Shown in pieces: positions 45,861 to 54,357 of a stretch of 64,000 nt of DNA. The notes under the pieces were generated by a model, which searched no databases, had not been told where the DNA came from, and saw only the letters and a list, made by a program, of their open reading frames with translations. The position numbers and the translations under genes were made by a program. Source of the stretch: an uncultured Faecalibacterium sp. (lineage in GTDB: Bacteria > Bacillota > Clostridia > Oscillospirales > Ruminococcaceae); assembly GCA_934561555.1 (NCBI GenBank), contig CAKTGQ010000009.1:1-64000 (forward strand), in the 5' to 3' direction. Every line of letters begins with the position of its first letter. The first letter of the stretch is position 1.

Positions 45861-47020
45861 CACCAGTACATCTCCCAGTCTTTGGTCAGGCGGGTCAGCG
45901 CCTCCATGTAGAAATAATCGCCCCAACTGGTACATTCATCCACGCCCTCCGGGGTGCAGGTGTTGTAGGGGCTCTTTTTGCTGTAAGTGCCATGCAGCAG
46001 CTGGCCGGAACCCAGCGTGCCGGGCTTTACCGCGTAGTTTGCGGCAAGGCTGGCCAGCATCTGCCGTGCCAGCGTGCGCCACTGGGCAGCTTCTGTCTCG
46101 TCCACATACTTTGCTGCTTCCAGCAGGCCGCAGGCCACGATGGCCGCGGAGGAGGAATCCCGCGGCTCGCCGCTTTCCGGGGCAAAGAGCATATCCCAGC
46201 AGGGGATCATATCCTCCGGCAGGCGGGAGAGGTAGAACGCCAGCGCTTTGCGGAACACATCCAAAAACTTTTCATCGTGGGTGTAGGTGTAGCCGATGGC
46301 GCTGCCGTACACGCCCCATGCCTGTCCCCGCGCCCAGAAGCTGTCGTCCTTGTAGCCCTGACAGGTGCGGCCGCCCTTGGGGGTGCCGTCCGGGTTCATA
46401 AAGAAAGTATGGTAGGTGCTGCCGTCCGGCCGGAAGGAGTTTGCCAGCGTGGTGGCGGTGTGGGCGGCGGCAATTTCGCGGTAGTGGTCACTGCCGGTCA
46501 CCTGCGCCGCCCAGTACAGCAGCGGCACGTTGAGCATACAGTCGATGATATAGCGGTAGTTGTCGGGGTCATCCATGGTGCCCCATGCCTGCAAAAATTT
46601 TCCGCTGGGCTGGTAGCGGGTCAGCAGCTGGTCGGCGGCGGCAATGGCGGCTTTTTTGCCTTTTTCGCTGCCCACTAACTTCCACGCTGCCACGCAGGTG
46701 GGGCTGTACAGAAAGCCCATATCGTGGTGGTCCACCTCCACCTTGCGGGCAATGCGGTCCGCAAAGCTGTCCACCTGAATCAGGGCGGCGGTCTTGAATT
46801 TCTCCTCTCCGGTGGCTTCGTAGGCCAGCCAGATCTCCCCCGGCCAGAAGCCGCAGGTCCACTGGTTATTGGCGCAGCCGGGGTAGATATTGTTGACGCT
46901 GGAATGGTTCTGGCACTGGTAGGTGTACAGGGGCAGATTGGTCTCCACCTGCCTGCAGGCATCGGCCAGTGCCTGCCGTGCCTCGGCATCGGTCATGGCG
47001 TGGTTTTGGTAAGTTTTCAT
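45860..47020 (-). CDS. GH88 unsaturated beta-glucuronyl hydrolase, locus 2
   Basis: The 386-residue enzyme has QWTCGFWPGEIWLAYEATGE, the first catalytic aspartate in DHHDMGFLYSPTC and the second in YIIDCMLNVPLL. WARGQAWGVYGSAIGYTYTH and PRDSSSAAIVACGLLE are also conserved. It is a paralogue of the enzyme at 32848, close to Bacillus unsaturated glucuronyl hydrolase. It should remove unsaturated glucuronic or related residues from imported oligosaccharides. It is 5 bases after the beta-glucuronidase gene, with AAGGAGTAATC upstream, so they are cotranscribed. Confidence 0.93.
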   Translation of the reverse strand: MKTYQNHAMTDAEARQALADACRQVETNLPLYTYQCQNHSSVNNIYPGCANNQWTCGFWPGEIWLAYEATGEEKFKTAALIQVDSFADRIARKVEVDHHDMGFLYSPTCVAAWKLVGSEKGKKAAIAAADQLLTRYQPSGKFLQAWGTMDDPDNYRYIIDCMLNVPLLYWAAQVTGSDHYREIAAAHTATTLANSFRPDGSTYHTFFMNPDGTPKGGRTCQGYKDDSFWARGQAWGVYGSAIGYTYTHDEKFLDVFRKALAFYLSRLPEDMIPCWDMLFAPESGEPRDSSSAAIVACGLLEAAKYVDETEAAQWRTLARQMLASLAANYAVKPGTLGSGQLLHGTYSKKSPYNTCTPEGVDECTSWGDYFYMEALTRLTKDWEMYW

Positions 47021-47025
47021 CGTGA

Positions 47026-48822
47026 TTACTCCTTAAATCCAAAGGTCGGGATATCGTGCCAGCGCTGGCGCAGAAAGTGCATACCCAGCTTGGGACGGCG
47101 GTCCCGGGTGAACAAGCCCTTTTTGTTGCCGTCCACCCGCATGGGGCCCTGCACGGTGTCGTAGTCTGCAAAGTTCCAGACAAATTCTCCCACAAACCAT
47201 GGGCGCTTGTCAAACTCTGCATCCAGACGGCGGTAGAACTCCACCTGAAACTCCTCGCTGAACATCTCGGCTCCGGCGGTGTGCAGCCCGGCCACGGTGT
47301 CCGCGCCGTACTCGCTCATCATCACGGGCTTGTGCTGCTCTGCCCAGAAATCCAGCTCCTGATTCAAACCGTAGCAGGCGGCGTCCATGTCGCCGGAAAG
47401 GTTGTACCAGCCATAATAGCGGTTGATGCAGACGATATCCATGGTGCGGGTGGTGATATCCTTGGTATAGTCGTTCTGGCAGCAGACGAGGGTGACCGGG
47501 CGGTTCTGCGGGTCCAGCTGATGCGCCAGCTCATAGAGCGGATGCCAGTAATCGTAGGCATCCTGCGGGAAGTGCTCCAGATCCGGCTCGTTGCCAAGGC
47601 TCCACAGTACCACGCAGGGGTGGTTTTTGTCCCGGTGGATCATCTCGGCAAGCACCTGCCGGTGATGCTCCGCGAGGGGGTATTCCTTATAGGGGTTCAG
47701 CGCAGCCCCGCCGCCGATGCCCACCGCCGGGGTCTCGTCCATGACCAGAATGCCCTCCCGGTCGCACAGGTCGTAAAACTCCTCAGCATAGGGGTAGTGG
47801 CTGGTGCGCACGGCATTGGCGTTTGCCCAGTGGATCAGGTTCACGTCCTTCACGTTCAGCACCGGGTCAAAGCCGCGGCCATGGGCGGTAAAGTCCTCGT
47901 GCTTGCAGAAACCTTTGAAGTAGAGCGGCTTGCCGTTCAAAAGCACCTGCGTGCCCTTTACTTCAATACTGCGCACACCGAAGGTCTGGTCGTAGACATC
48001 TGCCCCGCAGGTGATGTGCAGGGTGTACAGGTAGGGCGTGCCGGGCTTCGGCTCCCAGAGATGCACCTCCGGGATGGTGATCGTGCCTTCTGCGCCCTCG
48101 GCGCTTGCAACGGCGTTGCCGTCCGCGTCCAGTACCGTGACATGGACAGGTGCGCCGCCGGTGGTTTTTACCGCGTACTGCACCGTGCCGTCCACGGCGG
48201 GCACTACGGTCACATCCTCGATGTACTCTTTGGGGGTAGTGTAGAGCACCACCGGGCGGTGGATGCCTGCATAGTTGAAGAAGTCAAAGTTCGGTCGGTT
48301 CTGGGGTGCGGCAGCGCGTTTGGCGGCTTCCACACTAGGGATGCCCGCGTTGTCCGAGCCAAAGAAAGCCAGCTGTCCATCCTCGTTGCCCACAGGCAGG
48401 GTGCTGTGGTTCACCCGGTTGTCACAGGCTACGGTCAGCAGCGCGGTCTCGCCGGGATGCAGCAGGGCGGTGACATCTGCTTCAAAGGGGGTAAAGCCGC
48501 CCTTGTGCTGTGCAATGAGCTGGCCGTTCAGCCAGACCTTTGCGGTGTGGGTCACCGAGCCGAACCGCAGCACCACCCGCTGCCCGGCGCAGAAGGCGGG
48601 CAGCGTGACCTTGCGCTGATACCATGCCCAGCCGTAGTGGCGGCGCAGGGCGGTGGTCTGGTCGTTCTGGTCGTTGTAGCTGGCGGGCACGGCGATGGGC
48701 TGAGCGTCCGGCAGGGGCTTTGCAGGGTCGAACTGGTTTTCTGCGCAGCTGCCCAGCGCAAACGCCCATGTGCCGTCAAGGCTCAGCTTCAGACGTGCTT
48801 CATTCTGTTCAGGATATAACAT
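47026..48822 (-). CDS. uidA: GH2 beta-glucuronidase
   Basis: The 598-residue enzyme has sugar-binding and Ig-like domains, then the barrel: GFCKHEDFTAHGRGFD, VRTSHYPYAEEFYDL, acid/base glutamate in VVLWSLGNEPDLEHFP and nucleophile in VMMSEYGADTVAGLH. The N-x-K motif (N-K-K in VDGNKKGLFTRDRRPK), which binds the glucuronate carboxylate, distinguishes it from beta-galactosidases. The region after ETPAVG is short, so it lacks the long loop 1 of E. coli UidA (no-loop/mini-loop class). It sits in an operon with an importer, GH88 and DUF2264. No signal peptide. Gut enzymes of this kind also release glucuronide-conjugated drugs. Confidence 0.94.
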   Translation of the reverse strand: MLYPEQNEARLKLSLDGTWAFALGSCAENQFDPAKPLPDAQPIAVPASYNDQNDQTTALRRHYGWAWYQRKVTLPAFCAGQRVVLRFGSVTHTAKVWLNGQLIAQHKGGFTPFEADVTALLHPGETALLTVACDNRVNHSTLPVGNEDGQLAFFGSDNAGIPSVEAAKRAAAPQNRPNFDFFNYAGIHRPVVLYTTPKEYIEDVTVVPAVDGTVQYAVKTTGGAPVHVTVLDADGNAVASAEGAEGTITIPEVHLWEPKPGTPYLYTLHITCGADVYDQTFGVRSIEVKGTQVLLNGKPLYFKGFCKHEDFTAHGRGFDPVLNVKDVNLIHWANANAVRTSHYPYAEEFYDLCDREGILVMDETPAVGIGGGAALNPYKEYPLAEHHRQVLAEMIHRDKNHPCVVLWSLGNEPDLEHFPQDAYDYWHPLYELAHQLDPQNRPVTLVCCQNDYTKDITTRTMDIVCINRYYGWYNLSGDMDAACYGLNQELDFWAEQHKPVMMSEYGADTVAGLHTAGAEMFSEEFQVEFYRRLDAEFDKRPWFVGEFVWNFADYDTVQGPMRVDGNKKGLFTRDRRPKLGMHFLRQRWHDIPTFGFKE

Positions 48823-48842
48823 AGCACTTTCCCTCTATTCGC

Positions 48843-48878
48843 AAAAAATGCGGGGCGCGGGTACTGCCCACGCCCCGC
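48843..48878 (-). terminator. Terminator between the second permease and beta-glucuronidase genes
   Basis: GCGGGGCG and CGCCCCGC flank an inner GGG/CCC pairing; TTTTTTG follows on the minus strand. It would lower hydrolase expression relative to the importer. Confidence 0.75.
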
Positions 48879-48893
48879 TTACGGGTGATTTGT

Positions 48894-49754
48894 TTAACCC
48901 TTGATGCCGGTGGATGCCACGCCCTGCACAAAGTACTTTTGCAGGGAGAGGAACACGATCAGCACCGGGATCAGTGCCACCACAGAGGCCGCCATGATCA
49001 GGCCGTACTCTGCAGAATACTGGGTGATGAACATACGCAGACCGATCTGGATGGTCTTGAGCTCGGTCTTGGTCAGGTAGATCAGGGGGCCAAGGAAGTC
49101 GTTCCAGGTGTTCACAAAGGTGAAGATGGTCAGAGTGGACAGGGCGGGCAGGCTGAGGGGCAGCATGATGTGCCACCAGATGCCGTACTCGCTCAGGCCG
49201 TCAATGCGGGCAGCCTCGCACAGTTCGGTGGGCACGCCCTCGTAGAACTGCTTCATCAGGAACACGCCGAATGCGCTGAAGGCCTGTAAGCACATAATAG
49301 CCAGATGGGTGTTGTTCAGGTGCCAGGAGCTCATCATCATGAACTGGGGCACCATGTAGGCCTGCCAGGGCACTGCGATGGTGGCAATGTAGCCCAGGAA
49401 GAGCACATTCTTGCCCTTGAACTGCATCTTTGCAAAGGCGTAGGCCGCAAAGGAGGAGGTGAACAGCTGCAAAAGGGTGACCACCACGGTGATCTTGACC
49501 GTGTTCTTCACGAAGGTGAGCAGCGGGATCTGGGTCCAGATGTCCACATAGTTCTGCCAGCGGGGATTTTTGGGGATCCACTGGATGGGGAAGCCGAACA
49601 CATCCTTATTCAGTTTAAAGGAGGAGGACAGCATCCACAAAAAGGGCAGCAGCATACAGGCTGTGATGACGATGAGGAAGAAATAGATCAGGAACTTGGA
49701 GATGAAATTGCGGCGCTTCTGGGAAGCGTGGTCTTTAATAACAGCGGTTGCCAT
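48894..49754 (-). CDS. ABC sugar permease, UgpE/MalG type, locus 2
   Basis: The 286-residue protein has six spans starting FLIYFFLIVITACMLLPFLW. ATPase-contact loop: CEAARIDGLSEYGIWWHIMLP. The segment MLSSSFKLNKDVFGFP is typical of the MalG branch. The start has a GGAGGAAG site. It pairs with the permease at 49772 and the binding protein at 50876. As in locus 1, no ATPase gene is present. Confidence 0.92.
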   Translation of the reverse strand: MATAVIKDHASQKRRNFISKFLIYFFLIVITACMLLPFLWMLSSSFKLNKDVFGFPIQWIPKNPRWQNYVDIWTQIPLLTFVKNTVKITVVVTLLQLFTSSFAAYAFAKMQFKGKNVLFLGYIATIAVPWQAYMVPQFMMMSSWHLNNTHLAIMCLQAFSAFGVFLMKQFYEGVPTELCEAARIDGLSEYGIWWHIMLPLSLPALSTLTIFTFVNTWNDFLGPLIYLTKTELKTIQIGLRMFITQYSAEYGLIMAASVVALIPVLIVFLSLQKYFVQGVASTGIKG

Positions 49755-49771
49755 AGCTTCTTCCTCCTTCC

Positions 49772-50698
49772 TTAGTTATCGCCCTTGGAGCCGCGGAACT
49801 GGATGATGGTAACGATCAGCACCAGTACGAACAGCACCATGGCAATGGCACTTGCGTAGCCGTATTTCGGGGTATTGACGAAGGCCACATTATAGATGTA
49901 ATACACCAGCGTCATGGTAGCAGTACCGGGGCCGCCCTGGGTGATCATGTACATCTGGTCGTAGACCTTAAAGCCGGAGATGGTAAGCATGATGACCACA
50001 AAGAAGGTGGTGGGGCGCAGCTGCGGCAGGGTGATGTGCCAGAACTGCTGCCAGCGGTTTGCACCGTCCAGCTCGGCGGCTTCGTTCAGGTCCGGGTTGC
50101 AGCCCTGCAAGCCTGCCAGATAGATGACCATGTAGTAGCCCATGTTCTTCCACACGCTGAACAGGATGACCGTGATCATAGCGGTGTCCTTACCGGCAGC
50201 CCAGCGGGGCAGGTTTTCCACCGCCACGCCGAAGAACTGGTTCAGGAGCATGTTGATGGGGCCCATGGAGGGGTTGAAGATCATGTTCCACACCGCTGCC
50301 ACCGCCACCAGCGAGGCAACGTAGGGGAAGAACGCCACGGTACGGAAGAAGTTGCGCAGCTTCACGTTCTGGTTCAGCAGCACGGCCATGGCCAGCGAGC
50401 AGGCCAGCGTCAGCGGCACGGTGCCGATGACATAGACAATGGTGTTTTTCAAAGCCGCCTGAAAGATCTTATCGGTGGTGAAGAGCTTTACAAAGTTTTT
50501 CAGGCCGACAAATTCAATGGCGTGGCGGCCGTCCCATGCGCAGAAGGCCAGCGCAATGGCAAACACCATGGGCACCAGCGTAAACACGCAGAAGCCGATG
50601 AAGTTTGGCGCAATGAAGGAATACGCGATGAGGGAATCGCGGGTCGATTTTTTAAGCACTTTACGGGGAGTTTTATTCTGAACAGCAGCACTCGCCAT
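49772..50698 (-). CDS. ABC sugar permease, UgpA/MalF type, locus 2
   Basis: The 308-residue protein starts MASAAVQNKTPRKVLKKSTR at 50698 with GAAAGGAGG upstream; the longer frame runs into a terminator. It has six spans beginning near SFIAPNFIGFCVFTLVPMVFA. The loop NEAAELDGANRWQQFWHITLP contacts the ATPase. YDQMYMITQGGPGTATMTLVYYIY is a conserved C-terminal segment. It forms the channel with the MalG-type partner 17 bases downstream. Confidence 0.92.
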   Translation of the reverse strand: MASAAVQNKTPRKVLKKSTRDSLIAYSFIAPNFIGFCVFTLVPMVFAIALAFCAWDGRHAIEFVGLKNFVKLFTTDKIFQAALKNTIVYVIGTVPLTLACSLAMAVLLNQNVKLRNFFRTVAFFPYVASLVAVAAVWNMIFNPSMGPINMLLNQFFGVAVENLPRWAAGKDTAMITVILFSVWKNMGYYMVIYLAGLQGCNPDLNEAAELDGANRWQQFWHITLPQLRPTTFFVVIMLTISGFKVYDQMYMITQGGPGTATMTLVYYIYNVAFVNTPKYGYASAIAMVLFVLVLIVTIIQFRGSKGDN

Positions 50699-50735
50699 AA
50701 AAGAGCCTCCTTTCCCGGAAGTATAACAACTTTTC

Positions 50736-50777
50736 CAAAAAATGAGCGGGGCGGGCGCTGTGCATACCCGCCCCGCT
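50736..50777 (-). terminator. Intrinsic terminator between binding protein and permease genes (locus 2)
   Basis: GAGCGGGGCGGG and CCCGCCCCGCTC are perfect complements (12 pairs), followed on the minus strand by TTTTTTGG. It is the positional equivalent of the terminator at 30052 in locus 1. Confidence 0.88.
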
Positions 50778-50875
50778 CGGACAGGGCTTTTTTCCGATGC
50801 TCGTTCACCGGAAAATAAATGGGGATCAAAAATGATGAAGAAGGAGAAACGCAAAACAATGCGTGAAACGCTTTA

Positions 50876-52195
50876 TCAGCCGAGAACTGCGGGAACCTGA
50901 TCGTTCATGTTCTGGATGCCCTCGTCCACGGTCTCGCTCATGGTCATAATGGCATCGTGCTCGGCGTTCAGGATGGTCTCGATATCAGAGGCGTACTGGG
51001 TGTAGGGCATTTCCAGATAGACATTGGAGGTGGTCAGTGCATCCACAGAATTGCTATCCTCAGGGAAGCCCTCGGTGGACTTGATGATCTCGGCGGTAGC
51101 ATCGGAGCCGCAAGCCGGGAAGGTACCGGTCTTGGCAATGGCCTGTGCGCCTTCCTCGGAGACACACCAGTTGATAAAGTCGGCAGCGGTCTCAGCCTTG
51201 GGAGAATCAGCGTTGATGGCCAGGCTGGTCACAGTGCCCAGCGTAGAACCAGCCTCTGCACCGGCGGGATGCGGGTACTTGACGATGCCCCAGTTGAACT
51301 TGGTCTCGGCATCCTTCATGTAGCTTTCCAGCGTGGAGATGAACCAGCTGCCCATGTTGACCATGGCGCACTGCTGGTTCTCAAAGGCTGCGGAGTAGTG
51401 CAGAGAAGAGGTCTTGAGGTAGCCGTAGTCCATGCAGATGCCGTCCTTCTGCTGGGCAATGACCATATCGTAGGTGGGCTTCATGAAGTCGTAGGTGCCG
51501 TCGATGATGGTGTTCTTGCCGTCCAGAATGGAGAACAGAGAAGCGGCGGAGCGCCAGGTGTGGTAGTGGCAGCCATAGACCTTGGTGTCGCCGGAGCCGC
51601 TGGTCATCTTGCGGGCCAGAGCGTCGTAATCTTCCAGCGTCATGTCGTTGGAGGGATACTCCACACCGGCCTTATCGAACAGGTCTTTATTGTAGTACAC
51701 CACCCAGAAGTCGCTGCGGAAGGGCACGGCGTAAAAGTTGCCGTCGTCGGTGGTCAGCTGCTCGATGGTGCCGTTGAAATCGCCGGTGTCGCGGGTCAGC
51801 ACCTCGTTCAGGGGCTTGAGGTAGTCCAGATTGATGAGGTTTGCGTAGCCGGGGATATCTTTGATGGTCACGATATCCAGATCGGCGCTGCCGGCCAGCT
51901 GGGTAGCCAGAACGGTCATGTAATCGCTGGAGCCCAGATCCACCATCTCGATGGTCACGTCCTTGTGGCTTGCCATGTAGCCGTCGGCCATGGCCTGCCA
52001 GTAGGGGGTGGACTCCTTATCCCACACCGACCACTGCAGGGTAACAGGGCCTGCAGCTGCGGATGCAGCGGTGGAACCGGCAGTGGAGGAAGCAGCGGTA
52101 GAGCTTGCGGAAGAGCCGCCGCAGGCGCTCAGGGCAGCAGCAGCGCCGCAGGCAGCGGCAGCGGTAAGGAACGAACGACGAGAGATCTTTTTCAT
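50876..52195 (-). CDS. Extracellular solute-binding lipoprotein (ABC sugar importer), locus 2
   Basis: The 439-residue protein starts MKKISRRSFLTAAAACGAAA at 52195 with AAGGAGGACAC. It has a twin-arginine-like SRRSFLT box and the lipobox LSAC (C25), then a serine/alanine linker. Mature motifs include WSVWDKESTPYWQAMADGYM, DLDIVTIKDIPGYANL and the C-terminal domain with NADSPKAETAADFINWCVSEEGAQAIAKTG-type helices. It should bind the uronate oligosaccharide imported by the two permeases downstream. Cysteine C16 precedes the lipobox, so C25 is the preferred lipidation site. Confidence 0.92.
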   Translation of the reverse strand: MKKISRRSFLTAAAACGAAAALSACGGSSASSTAASSTAGSTAASAAAGPVTLQWSVWDKESTPYWQAMADGYMASHKDVTIEMVDLGSSDYMTVLATQLAGSADLDIVTIKDIPGYANLINLDYLKPLNEVLTRDTGDFNGTIEQLTTDDGNFYAVPFRSDFWVVYYNKDLFDKAGVEYPSNDMTLEDYDALARKMTSGSGDTKVYGCHYHTWRSAASLFSILDGKNTIIDGTYDFMKPTYDMVIAQQKDGICMDYGYLKTSSLHYSAAFENQQCAMVNMGSWFISTLESYMKDAETKFNWGIVKYPHPAGAEAGSTLGTVTSLAINADSPKAETAADFINWCVSEEGAQAIAKTGTFPACGSDATAEIIKSTEGFPEDSNSVDALTTSNVYLEMPYTQYASDIETILNAEHDAIMTMSETVDEGIQNMNDQVPAVLG

Positions 52196-52279
52196 AAGTG
52201 TGTCCTCCTTCAGGGCAGTGTGTGTATTCTGTGCAGCGGTATTCCCCGTGCCGGGGAGCCGCTCGCTTTTGTTGACACT

Positions 52280-52322
52280 AGGATACCGCACAAATGCAAA
52301 AACCGGAATGGAAATATTCCGG
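52280..52322 (-). promoter_or_regulatory. Activator-type promoter with palindromic operator (locus 2)
   Basis: On the minus strand a TATCCT -10 (52285-52280) lacks a good -35. CCGGAAT and ATTCCGG form a perfect seven-base palindrome (52303-52322, spacer of six) in the -30 to -49 region. This arrangement suits activation by the divergently encoded AraC-type regulator. The gap 52196-52539 otherwise shows only the divergent promoter. Confidence 0.55.
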
Positions 52323-52466
52323 GAAGAGTTGCAGTTTTTCTGCGTCTTTTTAAAAAAGATGTACTTTCTTACACTGGAGTCTGCACTTTCTCGCTCTCTT
52401 GCACAGTTTGCATTCGTGACACGAGAAAAAAGCGTATAAAGTACACAACTTTCATGAAAAAAGTCG

Positions 52467-52495
52467 TTGACAAACCGCGCCGGAATCAGTACTGT
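52467..52495 (+). promoter_or_regulatory. Promoter of the second two-component system
   Basis: TTGACA (52467-52472) and TACTGT (52490-52495) are 17 bases apart, about 45 bases ahead of the kinase gene at 52540. The leader includes a GAAAGGAGGC ribosome binding site. Confidence 0.65.
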
Positions 52496-52539
52496 ATAAA
52501 GGAAAGAATGCAAAATCTTACCGGAAAGGAGGCACCGTT

Positions 52540-54357
52540 ATGAAGAGCAGCCATCGTTTCCCGCTGCGGCGGCAGATCGTGTGGAGCATGCGCTTTTTTA
52601 CCATCCTTACCTCGCTGGCTGTGGGTACGGCACTGTTCATCCTCTCCAACCAGTATGTGCGCGCCAACTCCCTGCAGGCGGCAGAGTTCAACCTGCGGCT
52701 GGTGGCTACCTCCATCGAGACCAGTCTAGACAGCGCCGATGCTCTTTTGAACTGGGCTTCCATCGACAGCACCGTGCGGCGGTACATCTCGCAGGAAAAT
52801 ATCAATGGCACCCAGACCATTGCCGCCTACGAAGCCGTGCAGGAAAAATACTATTCCAGCACCCTGTACAGCCATATCCTCCGCTTCTTTATTACCAATG
52901 AGAACGACCGGCATTTGCAGTTCGGCACGCTGAACTCCTCGGCGGCGCTCAACCGCACCAGCATAAAGCAGTTCCTCACCAAGGGGTACGGGATGCAGTT
53001 TGCCACCGACCCGCTGCTGCCCGGCAGCCCGGACTGCATCGCCCTCAGCCAGCCTGTCCGCTGCGGCAAGGGCACCTTGCACCGGGGCAGCACCTACCTT
53101 GCGCTGGATACTGCCATCATTACCGACCCGGCAGCAGGTTATAGCCTGACCGACGGCAGCGCCCTGTACTGGGAGATGGGCAGCCGCCTGTGGCAGATCG
53201 AAAACGGCAGCCTGACCGAGATCGAAAACCCGCTGCGGGAGGTAGACTATACCCTGCGCACCGGCAGCAACAACGGCATCGCCGAGCAGACCGCATGGCA
53301 GGGCAAGGTGCAGCTGGACGGCAAAAACTACTATGTGGTCAAGGTAACGCTGAACGGCCGCAGTGCGGCACTGGTGCAGCTTTTGCCCGCAAGCACCTTT
53401 TTGCAGCACTACGGCGTGTACCTGTGGCTCATCGCCCTTGGCATCGCCATCATCTGGGGACTGAGCTTTTTGATGCAGCACTGGCTGGAGTGGGTCATCA
53501 CCCGCCCGGTGGAGGCGCTGCAAAAGCGCATCGAGACCGTGGGCAGCGGCAGCTTTGCCCCCGACCGCACGGTGGAGTGGAACAACGAGCTGGGCGACAT
53601 CGGCCGGGGCATCAACCAGCTGGCCGAGAATGTGGACAGCCTGATGACCCGCCGGGTGGAGGACGAGCGCCGCAAGCAGGAGCTGGAATACCGGATGCTG
53701 CAAAACGAGGTGAACCCGCACTTTATCTACAACACTCTTAACAGTATCCGCTGGATGGCTACCATCCAGCACGCACCCGGTATTGCCGAGATGGTCACCG
53801 CCTTTGCGCGGCTGACCAAGAGCATCTCCAAGGGCACCCAGAAGCTGGTGCCTTTGCAGGAGGAACTGGCGCTGCTCAACGATTACTTTACCATCCAGCA
53901 GTACCGCTACGGCGGCGATTTGGAAATTGAGGTCTCCCGCATTGAAAGCGAGACCCTTTGCCGGGACTGCATGATCCCCCGGTTCACCTTGCAGCCGCTG
54001 GTGGAAAACGCCATCTTCCACGGGCTGGAGCCCAAGGGCGGCCACGGCAGCGTGCTGCTGGATATCTCCACCGACCCGGATACCGGGGACGTATTGCTGC
54101 GCATTACCGACGACGGCGTGGGGATGCCGCCGGAGCAGGTGGCGCATCTTCTGGACGAGCCCGCCGAGGGTGCCGAAAAGGCTGAAAAGTTCCGTCATGT
54201 CGGCCTGTGGAACGTGAACCGCCGCATCCGGTATTCCTTTGGCGAGAGCTACGGCCTGACCATTGAAAGCGAAGAGGACGTGGGCACCGAGGTCACCATC
54301 CGGCTGCCCTATCAACAGAAAGGAGACAGCCATGCTGCGGATATTACTGGTAGATGA
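52540..54357 (+). CDS. YesM-type sensor histidine kinase, locus 2
   Basis: The 605-residue kinase has TM1 at about 14-36, an extracellular sensor of about 250 residues, TM2 near 289-312 (YGVYLWLIALGIAIIWGL), a HAMP segment, the phosphoacceptor histidine in NEVNPHFIYNTLNSI (about residue 394), and ATPase motifs LVENAIFHGLEPKGGHG, DDGVGMPPEQ and VGLWNVNRRIRY. It is transcribed divergently from the importer it probably controls. Its stop overlaps the regulator start by 26 bp. The ligand, perhaps an oligosaccharide of the imported polymer, is unknown. Confidence 0.9.
   Translation: MKSSHRFPLRRQIVWSMRFFTILTSLAVGTALFILSNQYVRANSLQAAEFNLRLVATSIETSLDSADALLNWASIDSTVRRYISQENINGTQTIAAYEAVQEKYYSSTLYSHILRFFITNENDRHLQFGTLNSSAALNRTSIKQFLTKGYGMQFATDPLLPGSPDCIALSQPVRCGKGTLHRGSTYLALDTAIITDPAAGYSLTDGSALYWEMGSRLWQIENGSLTEIENPLREVDYTLRTGSNNGIAEQTAWQGKVQLDGKNYYVVKVTLNGRSAALVQLLPASTFLQHYGVYLWLIALGIAIIWGLSFLMQHWLEWVITRPVEALQKRIETVGSGSFAPDRTVEWNNELGDIGRGINQLAENVDSLMTRRVEDERRKQELEYRMLQNEVNPHFIYNTLNSIRWMATIQHAPGIAEMVTAFARLTKSISKGTQKLVPLQEELALLNDYFTIQQYRYGGDLEIEVSRIESETLCRDCMIPRFTLQPLVENAIFHGLEPKGGHGSVLLDISTDPDTGDVLLRITDDGVGMPPEQVAHLLDEPAEGAEKAEKFRHVGLWNVNRRIRYSFGESYGLTIESEEDVGTEVTIRLPYQQKGDSHAADITGR

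Noticed and set aside
52196..52513. N-terminal extension of the locus 2 solute-binding protein
   Set aside because: The extension covers the promoter and operator, and the signal peptide begins at 52195 with a good ribosome binding site.
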